A stretch of DNA of 64,000 nt, taken from positions 47,578 through 111,577 of the forward strand of contig CAVCEE010000008.1 in assembly GCA_963601185.1 (NCBI GenBank). Direction: 5' to 3'. The notes beneath the pieces are model-generated. The model saw only the letters and a program-made list of their open reading frames with translations, was not told the origin of the DNA and made no database searches. Of this stretch, positions 34,206-43,736 are shown piece by piece; position 1 is the stretch's first letter, and every line of letters begins with the position of its first letter. Position numbers and translations under genes: made by a program. The DNA is from Limisoma sp963601185. GTDB taxonomy: Bacteria > Bacteroidota > Bacteroidia > Bacteroidales > Muribaculaceae.

Positions 34206-35789
34206 CTATTCGGAGGGAATCAGACTGCGCTTCATTATACGCTTGATGTGGCGCATGCCGGGAAGACGACCTGCACGACCTTTGTTGAGGAAGCGGTAGG
34301 AGATGATTACAAGGAGCAGGATAATGCCGCCGATACACGTCCAGCCGAAGATTTCCTTCAGACTCACAAGCATGGTCTGCTGCATAGCCTCGCCGATGAG
34401 CGCACCGCGCGGCATTGATGCAGCCAACGGGTTCACGGCATCAAGCGTGGCACTGAGATTGCCGAGGTTTGACGCCATCGAATGCTCCATCCAATGCTCA
34501 TAGATCGCCTCGCCAAGCGGTCCGCCGAAGCCAGTGCGCACAAAGCCGAGTACGCACAACCCCTGGAAGAAATGCTGGAACGGCACTTGCCCGGTGAGGT
34601 AGACGGTGAGCGACACATAGAGCACCACATAGCCTACACTGCGAAGAAACGCCGGCAGATAGAGTTTCTCGATGTTCAAGCCGGGATCGACAAGGAAATA
34701 CATCATAATCTGGTAGACCACAATGAGTCCGAAGCCAAGGAACACCGCCATCTTGTAGCCGCCACCCCAGCGCACATGCCAGAAGTAGATAAACACCGTG
34801 CCGGCGACGATGCCGGCGAAACTCAGCCAGTTGAGCGACGCATTGTTGAGGTCGTCGAAGCCAAGGATGCCGCCAGTGAGCACATTCTGAAGGAGCATAA
34901 ACGGCGTGAGCAGCAGTTCGAGCACGAGGAACAAGAATATCAGGGTCATTACGTTGCGATAGCGGAACGTAGCCACCTCGATGTAGGGCTGCGGCACGGT
35001 CATCATCCTCCTTACGGAAATCAGCAGCGACACCACTGCTACGACGATGCCGATGCGGATTTCCGCTGCATCGGTCCAGTCGAAATACTTGCCATACTGG
35101 AACACGAAAATCATCGCCAGCAGAAACACCGACCACAATGCACAGCCAACCCAGTCGATACCTTTGAGCGGCATCGCCTTCATAAAGCGAAAATGGCGGG
35201 TCAGTGTCACCGCAACGAGCCACGTGCAGCAGAGCACACCGACAATAGCCCAGTGCATATAGTGCCAGTGAATATGTTCGCCTATGTGGATTGTGGCGAG
35301 TCCGGAGAGTTGGATAGTGCCGAGCACAATGATGTAGACCACCGGGAAGAATACCGCAAAATTGCGCGTCTCGGTGATGCTCAACTGCGCACTCGAGAGG
35401 CATTCAAAAGTGCCCCACATACGAAACGCTCCTGCCACGAAGCATATTGCCATCATCAGAAACAGATTGTCGCAATAGACGGTGGCTATGTTGCACGCAA
35501 TCAGCACCGGGCAGACCGTGAGCAGTATCGTGCGCGAAGTGAAACGGAACTTCAGCCGGAAGAGCACTGGGAAAATCATCGTCATTCCCACAAACGACGC
35601 ATAGCCGGCCATCATAATGTCCTCCGTCTTCACCGCCAGCGAGCCCACCATCCGGGCTGCCGACGAGAGATAGATGCCGCCGCTGAACTGAAACGACAAT
35701 GCCATGAGCAGAGTGATGATGAGCCGCACTTTATTCGGGATAAAGTCGCGGAACATCATTATCTCTTTAGGTATGTTTGGTCCTGCCAT
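34206..35789 (-). CDS. MFS multidrug transporter, EmrB/DHA2-like
   Basis: 527 residues with about 12-14 hydrophobic helices. The family plan is DHA2 (14-TM drug/H+ antiporters), including an early YLSSAARMVGSL segment and a mid-protein charged loop. It begins 7 bp after the HlyD-family gene and is the last gene of a tolC-emrA-emrB-like operon. Together they should form a tripartite pump moving drugs or bile compounds across both membranes, the MFS protein being the inner-membrane engine. Classical motif A is poorly preserved, which is seen in several Bacteroidota members. Confidence 0.87.
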   Translation of the reverse strand: MAGPNIPKEIMMFRDFIPNKVRLIITLLMALSFQFSGGIYLSSAARMVGSLAVKTEDIMMAGYASFVGMTMIFPVLFRLKFRFTSRTILLTVCPVLIACNIATVYCDNLFLMMAICFVAGAFRMWGTFECLSSAQLSITETRNFAVFFPVVYIIVLGTIQLSGLATIHIGEHIHWHYMHWAIVGVLCCTWLVAVTLTRHFRFMKAMPLKGIDWVGCALWSVFLLAMIFVFQYGKYFDWTDAAEIRIGIVVAVVSLLISVRRMMTVPQPYIEVATFRYRNVMTLIFLFLVLELLLTPFMLLQNVLTGGILGFDDLNNASLNWLSFAGIVAGTVFIYFWHVRWGGGYKMAVFLGFGLIVVYQIMMYFLVDPGLNIEKLYLPAFLRSVGYVVLYVSLTVYLTGQVPFQHFFQGLCVLGFVRTGFGGPLGEAIYEHWMEHSMASNLGNLSATLDAVNPLAASMPRGALIGEAMQQTMLVSLKEIFGWTCIGGIILLLVIISYRFLNKGRAGRLPGMRHIKRIMKRSLIPSE

Positions 35790-35796
35790 AATTCAA

Positions 35797-36825
35797 TCAG
35801 AAATTGACCGTGCATTCTGCATTCATACCCGAACGCAAGCGTTCAAGATTTTCCTTGCTGTTGGCGTCGGTAAACTCTATGCGCACCGGGATGCGTTGCT
35901 CCACCTTGACAAAGTTGCCCGACGAATTGTCCTGAGGCACGAGCGAGAACGATGCACCTGTGGCCTTCGACAGAGCCTGTACACGGCCTTCGTAGACCAC
36001 TCCCGGCACTGCGTCGACGGTAATCTGCACAGTCTGTCCAGGCTGCATCTTTGATGTCTGCGTTTCCTTGTAATTGGCGATAATCCAACGGCTGTCGGCA
36101 ACCACAAGGTCAACCATCGTCTGACCCGGCTGCACAAGTTGTCCCTCGTGGATGTTCTTGCGACCGGTCACGCCATCGGCTGTCGCCACAATAACGGTGT
36201 AGGACAGGTTAAGTCGTGCCTGGTTGAGAGCCGCTTCAGCAATCTTGATGCCTCCGTCGTTCTGCTCGAGGCGTTGGGTCTGCTCCTGCTTCAGGAGTGC
36301 CGTAGAGTTTTTCTGACGGGTGAGTTGGTCGTAGCGTGCCTGTGCGGCATCGTAGTCGGTCTTCACGCGGTCAAACTGCTGGCGGGTCACAGCGTCCTGA
36401 CTCAACAGTGTGGTGTAGCGGTCATATTCGAGTTTGGCGTTGTCGAGGCGTGCCTTAGCCTCCGTGATGGCAGCATCGCTCACCGAGATGTTGCTCTGCG
36501 TGGTGCTGATGGTTGTGTGCATAGCGTTCTTGCCTACAATGGCGTTGGCATAGTTGGCTTCCGCCTGTGCCAACTGGAGGCGGAACTCGGAGTCCTCGAT
36601 CACAAGCAGCGTGTCGCCTTTTTTGACGTGCTGATACTCCGAAAAATATATCTTCTTGATAAATCCCTGCACACGGGTGTTTATAGGCATAATGTCCTGA
36701 CGCACCTGCGCATTGTCGGTGTATTCCACATTGCCGAAGTGGAAGAATTTGCTTGCCACCCAGACGATGCCGCCTATGATTACAAGGATTAAGACCAGAT
36801 TTGGTATGAATTTCTTTTTAGCCAT
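35797..36825 (-). CDS. HlyD/EmrA-family periplasmic adaptor
   Basis: 342 residues. One N-terminal membrane anchor (LVLILVIIGGIVWVASKFF), then NVEYTDNAQVRQDIMPINTRVQGFI, the typical biotinyl-lipoyl-like half motif of EmrA proteins, a coiled-coil hairpin (about 95-200) and the second lipoyl half with TVIVATADGVTGRKNIHEGQLVQPGQ. It bridges the MFS pump and the TolC channel. Located 16 bp after the tolC-like gene and 7 bp before the MFS gene. Confidence 0.95.
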   Translation of the reverse strand: MAKKKFIPNLVLILVIIGGIVWVASKFFHFGNVEYTDNAQVRQDIMPINTRVQGFIKKIYFSEYQHVKKGDTLLVIEDSEFRLQLAQAEANYANAIVGKNAMHTTISTTQSNISVSDAAITEAKARLDNAKLEYDRYTTLLSQDAVTRQQFDRVKTDYDAAQARYDQLTRQKNSTALLKQEQTQRLEQNDGGIKIAEAALNQARLNLSYTVIVATADGVTGRKNIHEGQLVQPGQTMVDLVVADSRWIIANYKETQTSKMQPGQTVQITVDAVPGVVYEGRVQALSKATGASFSLVPQDNSSGNFVKVEQRIPVRIEFTDANSKENLERLRSGMNAECTVNF

Positions 36826-36841
36826 TTTATTGTTATGAGTT

Positions 36842-38149
36842 TTATAGGTTTCCGATAGTTTTCTTCAACAGACAGTGCTGGTAGACGATGTCGATGCGAG
36901 CATTCGTGAGGTCGAGTTCGCTACTCAACTTCACGTTGGCTGCGTCGAGCATGTCGGTGACAAGTGCCAGGCCGCTGAGATAGCGGTTGCGCACCACGGA
37001 GTAGTTCTCCTGCGCCAATTTCACACTCGTCTCTTTCGACTTGAGCCGGGTGAACGCTTCGTCGAGATTTACATAGGCATCGTGCACGCCGTTGGCGATA
37101 TTTTCCTCAACCGCCGACTGTGCGATTTCTGCCTGAAGGGTCGCCGCCTTTGCCTGACGAAGTTTCTTGTTGTTCTTGTAGAGAGCATCAAACTTGTAGG
37201 TGATGCCTACGCCCACATACCAGTAGTTGAAGTTTTTGTTGATTGGCGGCACCTCAATGAGGATAGGTCCGTTGAACTCGTTGGCGGCGACCAGTGCCAC
37301 TGAAGGGCGGCGACCAGCCTTAGCGAGGTTCTGCTGTTTGAGACTCATCTCCACGCTCTTGCCTGCCAGTTGTAGAGCCGGCGATGCTCCCGACTGCCGT
37401 TGCCATGTCTGTTCGTCGGCAATGCTCACTGCCGCATCGGCAACCGAGGTGTCGGGCACGATGGTCGTTGCCTGGTCGAGCCCTATGGCTGTGGTGATGT
37501 GGCGGTTGATGATGCGCTGCTGGTTTTCGGTGTGAGTCAGTCCGAGTTGGAGGTTTTCCAACTGGAGTTCGTAGCGTGTTATGTCGGTACGCAGTGCCGT
37601 TCCTTGCTCATAACTCGCCTTGATTTCCTTGATGAGAGCCTCCGTTTGTGCGATGTTCTCTTTGTAGACATCGGCCTGATTGCGCAGTTGACACAGTTGC
37701 AGATAGTAGCCACAGAGCAGGAAGCGCACGTTCTGACGGTCGTCAGCCAATTCGAGTTCGGCTATTTGCTTCTGCAATTCACTGATTTCTATTCCTGTAT
37801 TGATTGCTCCGCCGGCATAGACCACCTGCGATGCCTTCAGTGCGAAACTGTCGCCGAAGTGCGGCATATCGGCGCGTGCGCCGTTCTTGAAATTGCGGTC
37901 GCTCATCCATCCGTCGCCGATGTAACTGAACGACAAACTTGCGTCGATCGACGGCAACCGGTCGTTTTTTGCCACGTTGATTCCTTCTTCCGCCACATCG
38001 ATGGCTGCGTGACGCATCTGCAAGGTCTTGCTGTTGCTTTCCGCCATTGTGAGCACCTCCTCGAGTGTCATCTGTCGCTCAGCGGCTGTAGCAGTGCCCA
38101 CTACCAAAACGCATGAGGCACTGATAGCCAATAGTTTGTTGAATGTCAT
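36842..38149 (-). CDS. TolC-family outer-membrane efflux protein
   Basis: 435 residues from the ATG at 38149, which gives a signal peptide (MTFNKLLAISASCVLVVGTATA); a longer start would add nonfunctional sequence and overlap the promoter region. Two OEP repeats with long helices (MTLEEVLTMAESNSKTLQMRH at the start; VHDAYVNLDEAFTRLKSKETS near the end) form the trimeric channel-tunnel. First gene of the efflux operon. The divergent AraC-type gene starts 110 bp away and probably controls it. Confidence 0.93.
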   Translation of the reverse strand: MTFNKLLAISASCVLVVGTATAAERQMTLEEVLTMAESNSKTLQMRHAAIDVAEEGINVAKNDRLPSIDASLSFSYIGDGWMSDRNFKNGARADMPHFGDSFALKASQVVYAGGAINTGIEISELQKQIAELELADDRQNVRFLLCGYYLQLCQLRNQADVYKENIAQTEALIKEIKASYEQGTALRTDITRYELQLENLQLGLTHTENQQRIINRHITTAIGLDQATTIVPDTSVADAAVSIADEQTWQRQSGASPALQLAGKSVEMSLKQQNLAKAGRRPSVALVAANEFNGPILIEVPPINKNFNYWYVGVGITYKFDALYKNNKKLRQAKAATLQAEIAQSAVEENIANGVHDAYVNLDEAFTRLKSKETSVKLAQENYSVVRNRYLSGLALVTDMLDAANVKLSSELDLTNARIDIVYQHCLLKKTIGNL

Positions 38150-38223
38150 TATCTGTCCGTTTAAATTCGTGTGCAAAGTTCGCCAAAATTGGCTTTTTCG
38201 GGATTGTCTTTTTTATGGTAGAA

Positions 38224-38255
38224 TTTGTCTCGTTTGAAACAAATGGTTATTTTTG
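38224..38255 (+). promoter_or_regulatory. Promoter of the AraC-type gene, very close to the start codon
   Basis: TTTG at 38224-38227, 20 bp, TATTTTTG at 38248-38255. The ATG is at 38260, so the transcript would be leaderless or nearly so. Confidence 0.6.
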
Positions 38256-38259
38256 CCAC

Positions 38260-39159
38260 ATGGACAATGTGCAGATAATCAACATCCCCGAACTCCTGCG
38301 GCTGAAGCCTGGCGAAACCTACGGCGGCGAGGTGGCGGTGTTCATCCCAGAGCGCGACCAGCCGTTCAGTCCTCTCAAGGGCGGTGCGGTGAGGGTGAAC
38401 GCCTACAGTTACGCTATCGTACTGGAGGGCAGCGCAATGCTGTCGGTCGACGGCACGGACTACGGGATTGCAGAATCGACCATCTGCGCATTGTCGCCGC
38501 TGCACCTGACGAGTTTCCACAGCCAGTCGACCAATTTTCGCTGCGCCTTTCTCGCCGTGGCGAAAGGGTTTGTCGACCGTCTGCACGATGTGGATATCGG
38601 ACGCCTTGTGGCGTTCGGAATGAATGCCTACCGCCAGCCGGTTTTCCGTCTCACCGAGGAAGAGAGGGAGCAGATAATGGACTCCGTGCGCGACATTGGT
38701 GTCCAAATTCTCCGCTCCGGACATTTGTGCCATTTGAAACTCGTACAGAATGCGCTCGAACGGTTCTATCTTGAGACCGACGACGTGCTTGGCCGCCACG
38801 CCGCCGACCCTTCAGCCGATACTCCTATCCGCAACTCGTTGCTGCGGCGGTTTATGAACCTTGCCATCAGCCACTACCGGGAGGAGCACAAGGTGGACTT
38901 CTATGCCAACCGGCTGCACATCACCACGCAGTATCTCACGCGCATCGTCAAGACCGCGACAGGCCGCACGGTGAGCGACTTCGTCTACGAACTCCTCTAC
39001 TGCGACGCGCGCAACCTGCTCACCACGACGAGTCTGCCGGTTGCCGACATCGCCGAGGCGCTGCATTTTGCTGACCAAGCGTCGTTTAGCAAGTTCTTTG
39101 TGCGCCATTCAAGCGTTGCGCCGACCGCCTTTCGCGGCAACAAGATGACAAATTGTTAA
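38260..39159 (+). CDS. AraC-family transcription regulator
   Basis: 299 residues from the ATG at 38260; the earlier in-frame ATG lies upstream of the predicted promoter. The N-terminal half is a cupin-like sensor domain (about 20-150). The C-terminal 100 residues hold the two helix-turn-helix motifs: VDFYANRLHITTQYLTRIVKTATG and LPVADIAEALHFADQASFSKFF, followed by the usual PTAFR. Transcribed divergently from the tolC-emrAB-like operon, which it most likely activates on sensing an exported compound. It could also autoregulate through the shared 110-bp region. Confidence 0.93.
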   Translation: MDNVQIINIPELLRLKPGETYGGEVAVFIPERDQPFSPLKGGAVRVNAYSYAIVLEGSAMLSVDGTDYGIAESTICALSPLHLTSFHSQSTNFRCAFLAVAKGFVDRLHDVDIGRLVAFGMNAYRQPVFRLTEEEREQIMDSVRDIGVQILRSGHLCHLKLVQNALERFYLETDDVLGRHAADPSADTPIRNSLLRRFMNLAISHYREEHKVDFYANRLHITTQYLTRIVKTATGRTVSDFVYELLYCDARNLLTTTSLPVADIAEALHFADQASFSKFFVRHSSVAPTAFRGNKMTNC

Positions 39160-39180
39160 TAACTTTTCTCGCCGAAATTC

Positions 39181-39210
39181 TTTGTCGGCGCAAGTGTTTT
39201 CCTACATTTG
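39181..39210 (+). promoter_or_regulatory. Promoter of tdk
   Basis: TTTG at 39181-39184, 18 bp, TACATTTG at 39203-39210, about 75 bp before the tdk start. Confidence 0.68.
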
Positions 39211-39285
39211 CACAAATCATTTTCACGCTGTCGCAGAATCACCGATTCACGAATAGCCGATTTTTTAACCACATAACCTGACATT

Positions 39286-39936
39286 ATGAACTACGAGCAT
39301 CCCCTCCGCCGAGGGAAACTATATTTCCGCTACGGAACTATGGGTTCCGCCAAGACTGCTATGCTGCTCACCACTGCCTACAACTTCGAGGAGCGCGGCA
39401 TGGACTACATCTGTATGAAGCCTGTTGTCGACGACCGGGAGAAGGATTCCGTAATCCGCTCGCGCATCGGCATAGAGCGCCGCTGCAGTTGGATATACCC
39501 GGAAAGCGATATGTACCAGATGCTCACCGACGTATTCGACAAGGAAGGGCTGAAGGAGTGGATTCTCATCGACGAGGCGCAGTTTCTCTCGCCTGCGCAA
39601 GTTGACCAGTTGGCACGAATTGTCGACCATTTCGGAGTCAACGTGCTGTGCTACGGCCTTCGCACCGACTTCCAGAGCCATCTCTTCGACGGTTCACGCC
39701 GCCTCTTCGAGATTGCCGACACCATTGACGAGGTGAAATCCACATGCACCTGCGGACGCAAGACCATCATCAATGCGCGCATCGACCGCGCCGGCAACGT
39801 GGTGATGGACGGCGAACAGGTGGAAATTGGCGGCAACGACAAGTATATGGCAATGTGCCGACGCTGCTGGGCAAAGCGACGCTGCGAGCGCGACAAAATC
39901 GGGGCTCTCGATTTCGGCGAACCTATAAAGGGGTGA
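39286..39936 (+). CDS. tdk: Thymidine kinase, type II
   Basis: 216 residues. ATP-binding P-loop GTMGSAKTAMLL at about 17-28, the Walker-B-like EWILIDEAQFL with the catalytic Glu, and the lasso-type zinc site formed by CTCG and a later CRRC. The enzyme phosphorylates thymidine to dTMP with ATP in the salvage pathway. Length is normal. It has its own promoter and lies 120 bp before rsmA. Confidence 0.94.
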   Translation: MNYEHPLRRGKLYFRYGTMGSAKTAMLLTTAYNFEERGMDYICMKPVVDDREKDSVIRSRIGIERRCSWIYPESDMYQMLTDVFDKEGLKEWILIDEAQFLSPAQVDQLARIVDHFGVNVLCYGLRTDFQSHLFDGSRRLFEIADTIDEVKSTCTCGRKTIINARIDRAGNVVMDGEQVEIGGNDKYMAMCRRCWAKRRCERDKIGALDFGEPIKG

Positions 39937-40022
39937 AAAAACGCCGCTTCTTTCCCAATCTTAAATTAGGCAAATAATCGTTACAAAGCGATTAACAGGG
40001 GCAAGGTTTCTTCGGAATTTTG

Positions 40023-40030
40023 TAACTTTG
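40023..40030 (+). promoter_or_regulatory. Putative -7 element for rsmA-mgtE
   Basis: TAACTTTG matches TAnnTTTG, 29 bp before rsmA; the -33 is not clear. Confidence 0.55.
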
Positions 40031-40059
40031 CGGAGCATTTTTGTGCAAATTTCCGAATT

Positions 40060-40830
40060 ATGCAAAAAGTTAAGCCTAAGAAGTTTCTCGGACAGCATTT
40101 CCTGACCGACCTCAACATAGCCGACCGCATTGCCGCCACTCTCGACGACTACCGCGGAATGCCGGTGCTCGAAGTAGGGCCGGGTATGGGTGTGCTCACA
40201 CAGTTCCTGCTTGAGCGCGGCCACGATGTGACCGTTGTGGAACTCGACCGCGAGTCGGTTGACTACCTGCAGCGCAACTTTCCGCAACTCGAGGGTCGCA
40301 TCATCGGCGAGGACTTTCTGAAATTGGACCTCGGGAGTCTCTTCGACGGCAATTTCTGCGTAATCGGCAACTATCCCTATAACATCTCGTCGCAGATATT
40401 CTTCAAAGTGCTCGACTACCGCGACCGCATCACCTGCTGCAGCGGAATGCTCCAGAAAGAAGTGGCTGAGCGCATCGCCGCACGCCCGGGGTCGAAGACC
40501 TACGGCATCCTGTCGGTGCTGTTGCAAGCCTGGTACGACATCGAATATCTGTTTACCGTTGACGAGCACGTGTTCAATCCGCCGCCAAAGGTCAAGTCGG
40601 GCGTTATCCGCCTGCGCCGCAACGCGGTGACCGATCTCGGCTGCGACGACCGCCAACTGAAGAACGTCGTGAAGACGTCATTCGGACAGCGCCGCAAAAC
40701 TCTGCGCAACTCGCTGCGATCGCTCGCAAAAAGCGACGACGTGCTGAAAGACGAGATTTTCAACAAGCGCCCAGAGCAACTCTCCGTGGCGGAATTCATC
40801 AGATTGACTAACCTTTTAACCCACCAGTAA
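40060..40830 (+). CDS. rsmA: 16S rRNA dimethyladenosine transferase (KsgA)
   Basis: 256 residues. The SAM-dependent methyltransferase converts A1518 and A1519 of 16S rRNA to dimethyladenosine during 30S assembly. Motifs: KKFLGQHFL at the N-terminus, motif I LEVGPGMGVLT, acidic VVELDRE, motif IV GNYPYNISSQIFF, and the C-terminal FGQRRKTLRNSL. Length is normal. The mgtE gene follows after 4 bp, so the two are co-transcribed, a common pairing in Bacteroidales. Confidence 0.97.
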   Translation: MQKVKPKKFLGQHFLTDLNIADRIAATLDDYRGMPVLEVGPGMGVLTQFLLERGHDVTVVELDRESVDYLQRNFPQLEGRIIGEDFLKLDLGSLFDGNFCVIGNYPYNISSQIFFKVLDYRDRITCCSGMLQKEVAERIAARPGSKTYGILSVLLQAWYDIEYLFTVDEHVFNPPPKVKSGVIRLRRNAVTDLGCDDRQLKNVVKTSFGQRRKTLRNSLRSLAKSDDVLKDEIFNKRPEQLSVAEFIRLTNLLTHQ

Positions 40831-40834
40831 CGGC

Positions 40835-42187
40835 ATGAAGGAATTTTCAGAAGACTTTCTTGAGGAGATGGAGCATCTCATCAAAGAGGACAATGAGGCG
40901 CAGATCATGGCGGAACTCAAGGAGCTCCACCCTGCCGACATTGCCGAACTGATCCAGAAGATGGATCTCGAGGACGCGGAGTATGTCGTGGCACATCTCG
41001 ACAGCGACACCGCCGCCGACACTCTTATGGAACTTGACGAGGACGACCGCCACCGGTTGCTTGAAAATATGCCCAACAAGGACATCGCCAAGCATTTCGT
41101 GGAGCACCTCGACACCGACGATGCCGTCGACCTTATCCAGGAACTCGACAAGGAGGACCAGGAGGAGGTGCTTGCCCATGTCGACGACGTGGAGCAGGCG
41201 GGTTCGATTATCGACCTGATGAAGTATCCGGAAGACACTGCCGGATCGTTGATGGGCACGGAAATGATTGTGGTCAACGAGAACTGGAGCATGCCGGAAT
41301 GCGTAAAGCGCATGCGCGAACAGGCAGAGGATATGGACGAGATTTTCTACGTCTATGTCATCGACGACGACCGCAAACTCAAGGGCATTCTTCCGCTGAA
41401 GACTCTCATCACCAACCCTTCAGCATCAAAGATAAAGCATGTGATGGAGCCTGAGCCGTACGCAGTGAAGGCCGACGAGCCGCTCGACGACGTGGTGCTC
41501 ACGTTTGAGAAATACGACTTGGCAGTAATGCCTGTGGTCGACGGTATCGGTCGCCTTGTGGGGCGCATCACCTTCGACGACGTTATGGACGAGGCGCGCG
41601 AGCAGACCGAACGCGACTACCAGTTGGCATCAGGTCTCTCCACCGACGTCGAGACCGACGACAAGATTCTCGACCAGGCGAAGGCTCGTTTGCCGTGGCT
41701 CATCATCGGTATGATTGGCGGACTGTCGAACTCGTGGATTCTCGGCAACTTCGAGGGCAATTTTGCCAACAACCCTGCCATTGCGCTGTTCATCCCGCTG
41801 ATTGGCGGCACGGGCGGCAACGTGGGCATCCAGTCGTCCGCAATCGTGGTGCAGGGTCTCGCCAACGGCTCGCTCGACCTCAAGCGTTCGCTGTCGCAGA
41901 TTCTCAAGGAACTCGGGCTGGCTCTCATCAATGCGAGCATCATCTCGCTTTTGGTGTTTGCCTACAATTTCTTCATCTTCCACCCCGACTTCAAAATCAC
42001 CATAGCAGTGTCCATCTCGCTCTTCTCGGTGGTGCTCTTCGCTGCCACATTCGGCACTTTCGTGCCGCTGACGCTTGAGAAACTGAAGGTGGACCCGGCA
42101 ATTGCCACGGGACCGTTCATCACCATCACCAACGACATCATCGGCATGATGATTTATATGACCGTGTGCATGTTCCTGCTTCAATAA
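40835..42187 (+). CDS. mgtE: Magnesium transporter MgtE
   Basis: 450 residues. The N-terminal MgtE_N superhelical domain (about 15-125, rich in DD and E pairs: ADIAELIQKMDLEDAEYVV) is followed by two CBS domains (about 130-255) that sense Mg2+, and a C-terminal five-helix channel domain with the conserved PLIGGTGGNVGIQSSAIVVQGLA. It should conduct Mg2+ in a magnesium-gated way across the inner membrane. Second gene of the rsmA operon. Confidence 0.97.
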   Translation: MKEFSEDFLEEMEHLIKEDNEAQIMAELKELHPADIAELIQKMDLEDAEYVVAHLDSDTAADTLMELDEDDRHRLLENMPNKDIAKHFVEHLDTDDAVDLIQELDKEDQEEVLAHVDDVEQAGSIIDLMKYPEDTAGSLMGTEMIVVNENWSMPECVKRMREQAEDMDEIFYVYVIDDDRKLKGILPLKTLITNPSASKIKHVMEPEPYAVKADEPLDDVVLTFEKYDLAVMPVVDGIGRLVGRITFDDVMDEAREQTERDYQLASGLSTDVETDDKILDQAKARLPWLIIGMIGGLSNSWILGNFEGNFANNPAIALFIPLIGGTGGNVGIQSSAIVVQGLANGSLDLKRSLSQILKELGLALINASIISLLVFAYNFFIFHPDFKITIAVSISLFSVVLFAATFGTFVPLTLEKLKVDPAIATGPFITITNDIIGMMIYMTVCMFLLQ

Positions 42188-42223
42188 GTAATCAAAGATT
42201 AACCCTATAAAAAAAGAAAAACA

Positions 42224-43420
42224 ATGGCAAAAGTACTAATTATCGGAGCGGGCGGCGTAGCCACTGTGGCTGCCCACAAATGCGCCCAAAACTCCGACGT
42301 GTTCAGCGAAATCGTGATTGCCTCGCGCACAAAGAGCAAGTGCGACGCTCTGGCTAAAGCCATCGGCAAGGACAACGTTACAACCGACCAGGTTGACGCC
42401 GACAAGGTGCCGGAACTCGTGGCTCTGTTCAAGAAGCACAAGCCTGACTTGGTGGTAAACCTTGCGTTGCCCTATCAGGATCTCACAATTATGGACGCTT
42501 GCCTCGAATGCGGCGTAAGTTACCTGGACACAGCCAACTACGAACCTCTCGATGAAGCAAAATACCAATACTCTTGGCAATGGGCATACAAGGACCGCTT
42601 CGAGAAAGCCGGACTCACCGCCATCCTCGGCTGCGGCTTCGACCCGGGAGTGTCGGGCATCTTCACCGCCTACGCTGCAAAGCACTATTTCTCTGAAATG
42701 GAGCACCTCGACATCGTTGACTGCAATGCCGGCAACCACGGCAAGGCATTTGCCACCAACTTCAACCCGGAAATCAACATCCGCGAAATCACCCAGCGCG
42801 GCAAGTTCTACGAAAACGGCGAATGGCACGAAACCGACCCTCTGTCTGTTCACCAGCCGCTGAACTACCCGAACATCGGCGCACGCGAATCATACTTGAT
42901 GTACCACGAGGAACTTGAGAGCCTCGTGAAGAACTATCCGTCAATCAAGCGCGCACGCTTCTGGATGACTTTCGGACAGGAATACCTCACACACCTGCGA
43001 GTAATCCAGAACATCGGCATGGCGAGCATCGAGCCTATCAACTACAACGGCACGGAAATCGTACCTATCCAGTTCCTCAAAGCCGTACTCCCCAACCCTA
43101 AGGAACTCGGCGAGAACTACACCGGCGAAACGTCGATCGGCTGCCGCATCAGCGGAAAGGACAAGGAGGGCAAGGATATGACCTACTACGTATACAACAA
43201 CTGCTCGCACCACGCTGCCTTTCTCGAGACTGGCATGCAGGCCGTAAGTTACACCACTGGTGTGCCGGCAATGATCGGCGCAATGATGTATCTCAAAGGC
43301 ATCTGGAAACGTCCGGGCGTGTGGAACGTGGAAGAGTTCGACCCGGATCCATTTATGGAGCAACTCAACAAGCAAGGTCTCCCCTGGCACGAAATCTTCA
43401 ACCAAGACCTCGAAGTGTAG
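42224..43420 (+). CDS. Saccharopine dehydrogenase-family protein, carboxynorspermidine dehydrogenase-like
   Basis: 398 residues. Starts with a Rossmann dinucleotide loop VLIIGAGGVATVAAHKCA; FDPGVSGIFTAYAAKHYF and DCNAGNHGKAFATNFNPEINIRE are typical of the carboxy(nor)spermidine dehydrogenase group. In gut Bacteroidota this group reductively condenses aspartate-semialdehyde with putrescine to carboxyspermidine, the first committed step to spermidine. No partner decarboxylase gene is in the window. It begins 37 bp after mgtE with a purine-rich leader, and a terminator follows. Confidence 0.9.
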   Translation: MAKVLIIGAGGVATVAAHKCAQNSDVFSEIVIASRTKSKCDALAKAIGKDNVTTDQVDADKVPELVALFKKHKPDLVVNLALPYQDLTIMDACLECGVSYLDTANYEPLDEAKYQYSWQWAYKDRFEKAGLTAILGCGFDPGVSGIFTAYAAKHYFSEMEHLDIVDCNAGNHGKAFATNFNPEINIREITQRGKFYENGEWHETDPLSVHQPLNYPNIGARESYLMYHEELESLVKNYPSIKRARFWMTFGQEYLTHLRVIQNIGMASIEPINYNGTEIVPIQFLKAVLPNPKELGENYTGETSIGCRISGKDKEGKDMTYYVYNNCSHHAAFLETGMQAVSYTTGVPAMIGAMMYLKGIWKRPGVWNVEEFDPDPFMEQLNKQGLPWHEIFNQDLEV

Positions 43421-43442
43421 GTGCACACTTCTGCATACACGG

Positions 43443-43476
43443 AAAAGGAGAGAAACCCAGCGTTTCCCTCCTTTTT
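43443..43476 (+). terminator. Terminator after the carboxynorspermidine dehydrogenase-like gene
   Basis: AAAAGGAG-GAAAC pairs with GTTTC-CTCCTTTTT with one-base bulges and a 5-nt loop. Confidence 0.8.
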
Positions 43477-43736
43477 CGCATCTGTAAATACTCACCCGGC
43501 CATATTGAAATCGGCAAGAAATACGCCGAACGCTCCTTCTTCCGCACCGCTGTAATAAAACTGCACATCATCCGCTACAGTGGCAAATCCAAGCGCATAA
43601 TGTAACCCATTTGCAGCGGCTCTATGACCAATTATTGTCGTCCTGCAAAAGCGGCTCAAGCCGAAACGCCAGCAAGACCGGATGCCCTCGCAGGCATCCG
43701 GTCTCTTCATTCAAAATCATCTTCGGCATTATTGGC
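43477..43736. other. Intergenic stretch with a perfect 12-bp hairpin
   Basis: AGACCGGATGCC (43675-43686) pairs with GGCATCCGGTCT (43693-43704), 6-nt loop, 33 bp past the stop of the minus-strand lipoprotein; it probably ends that transcript although no long U-run follows. A 72-residue minus-strand frame (43492-43710) runs through it; I see no family resemblance and do not call it a gene. Confidence 0.5.

Noticed and set aside
34482..35807. Plus-strand ORF of 441 codons
   Set aside because: Exactly antisense to the MFS transporter; composition is rich in H, E and R as expected from a shadow frame of hydrophobic codons.
43492..43710. 72-codon minus-strand ORF
   Set aside because: Runs through a strong hairpin and has no family resemblance; the second half looks protein-like but evidence is too thin.
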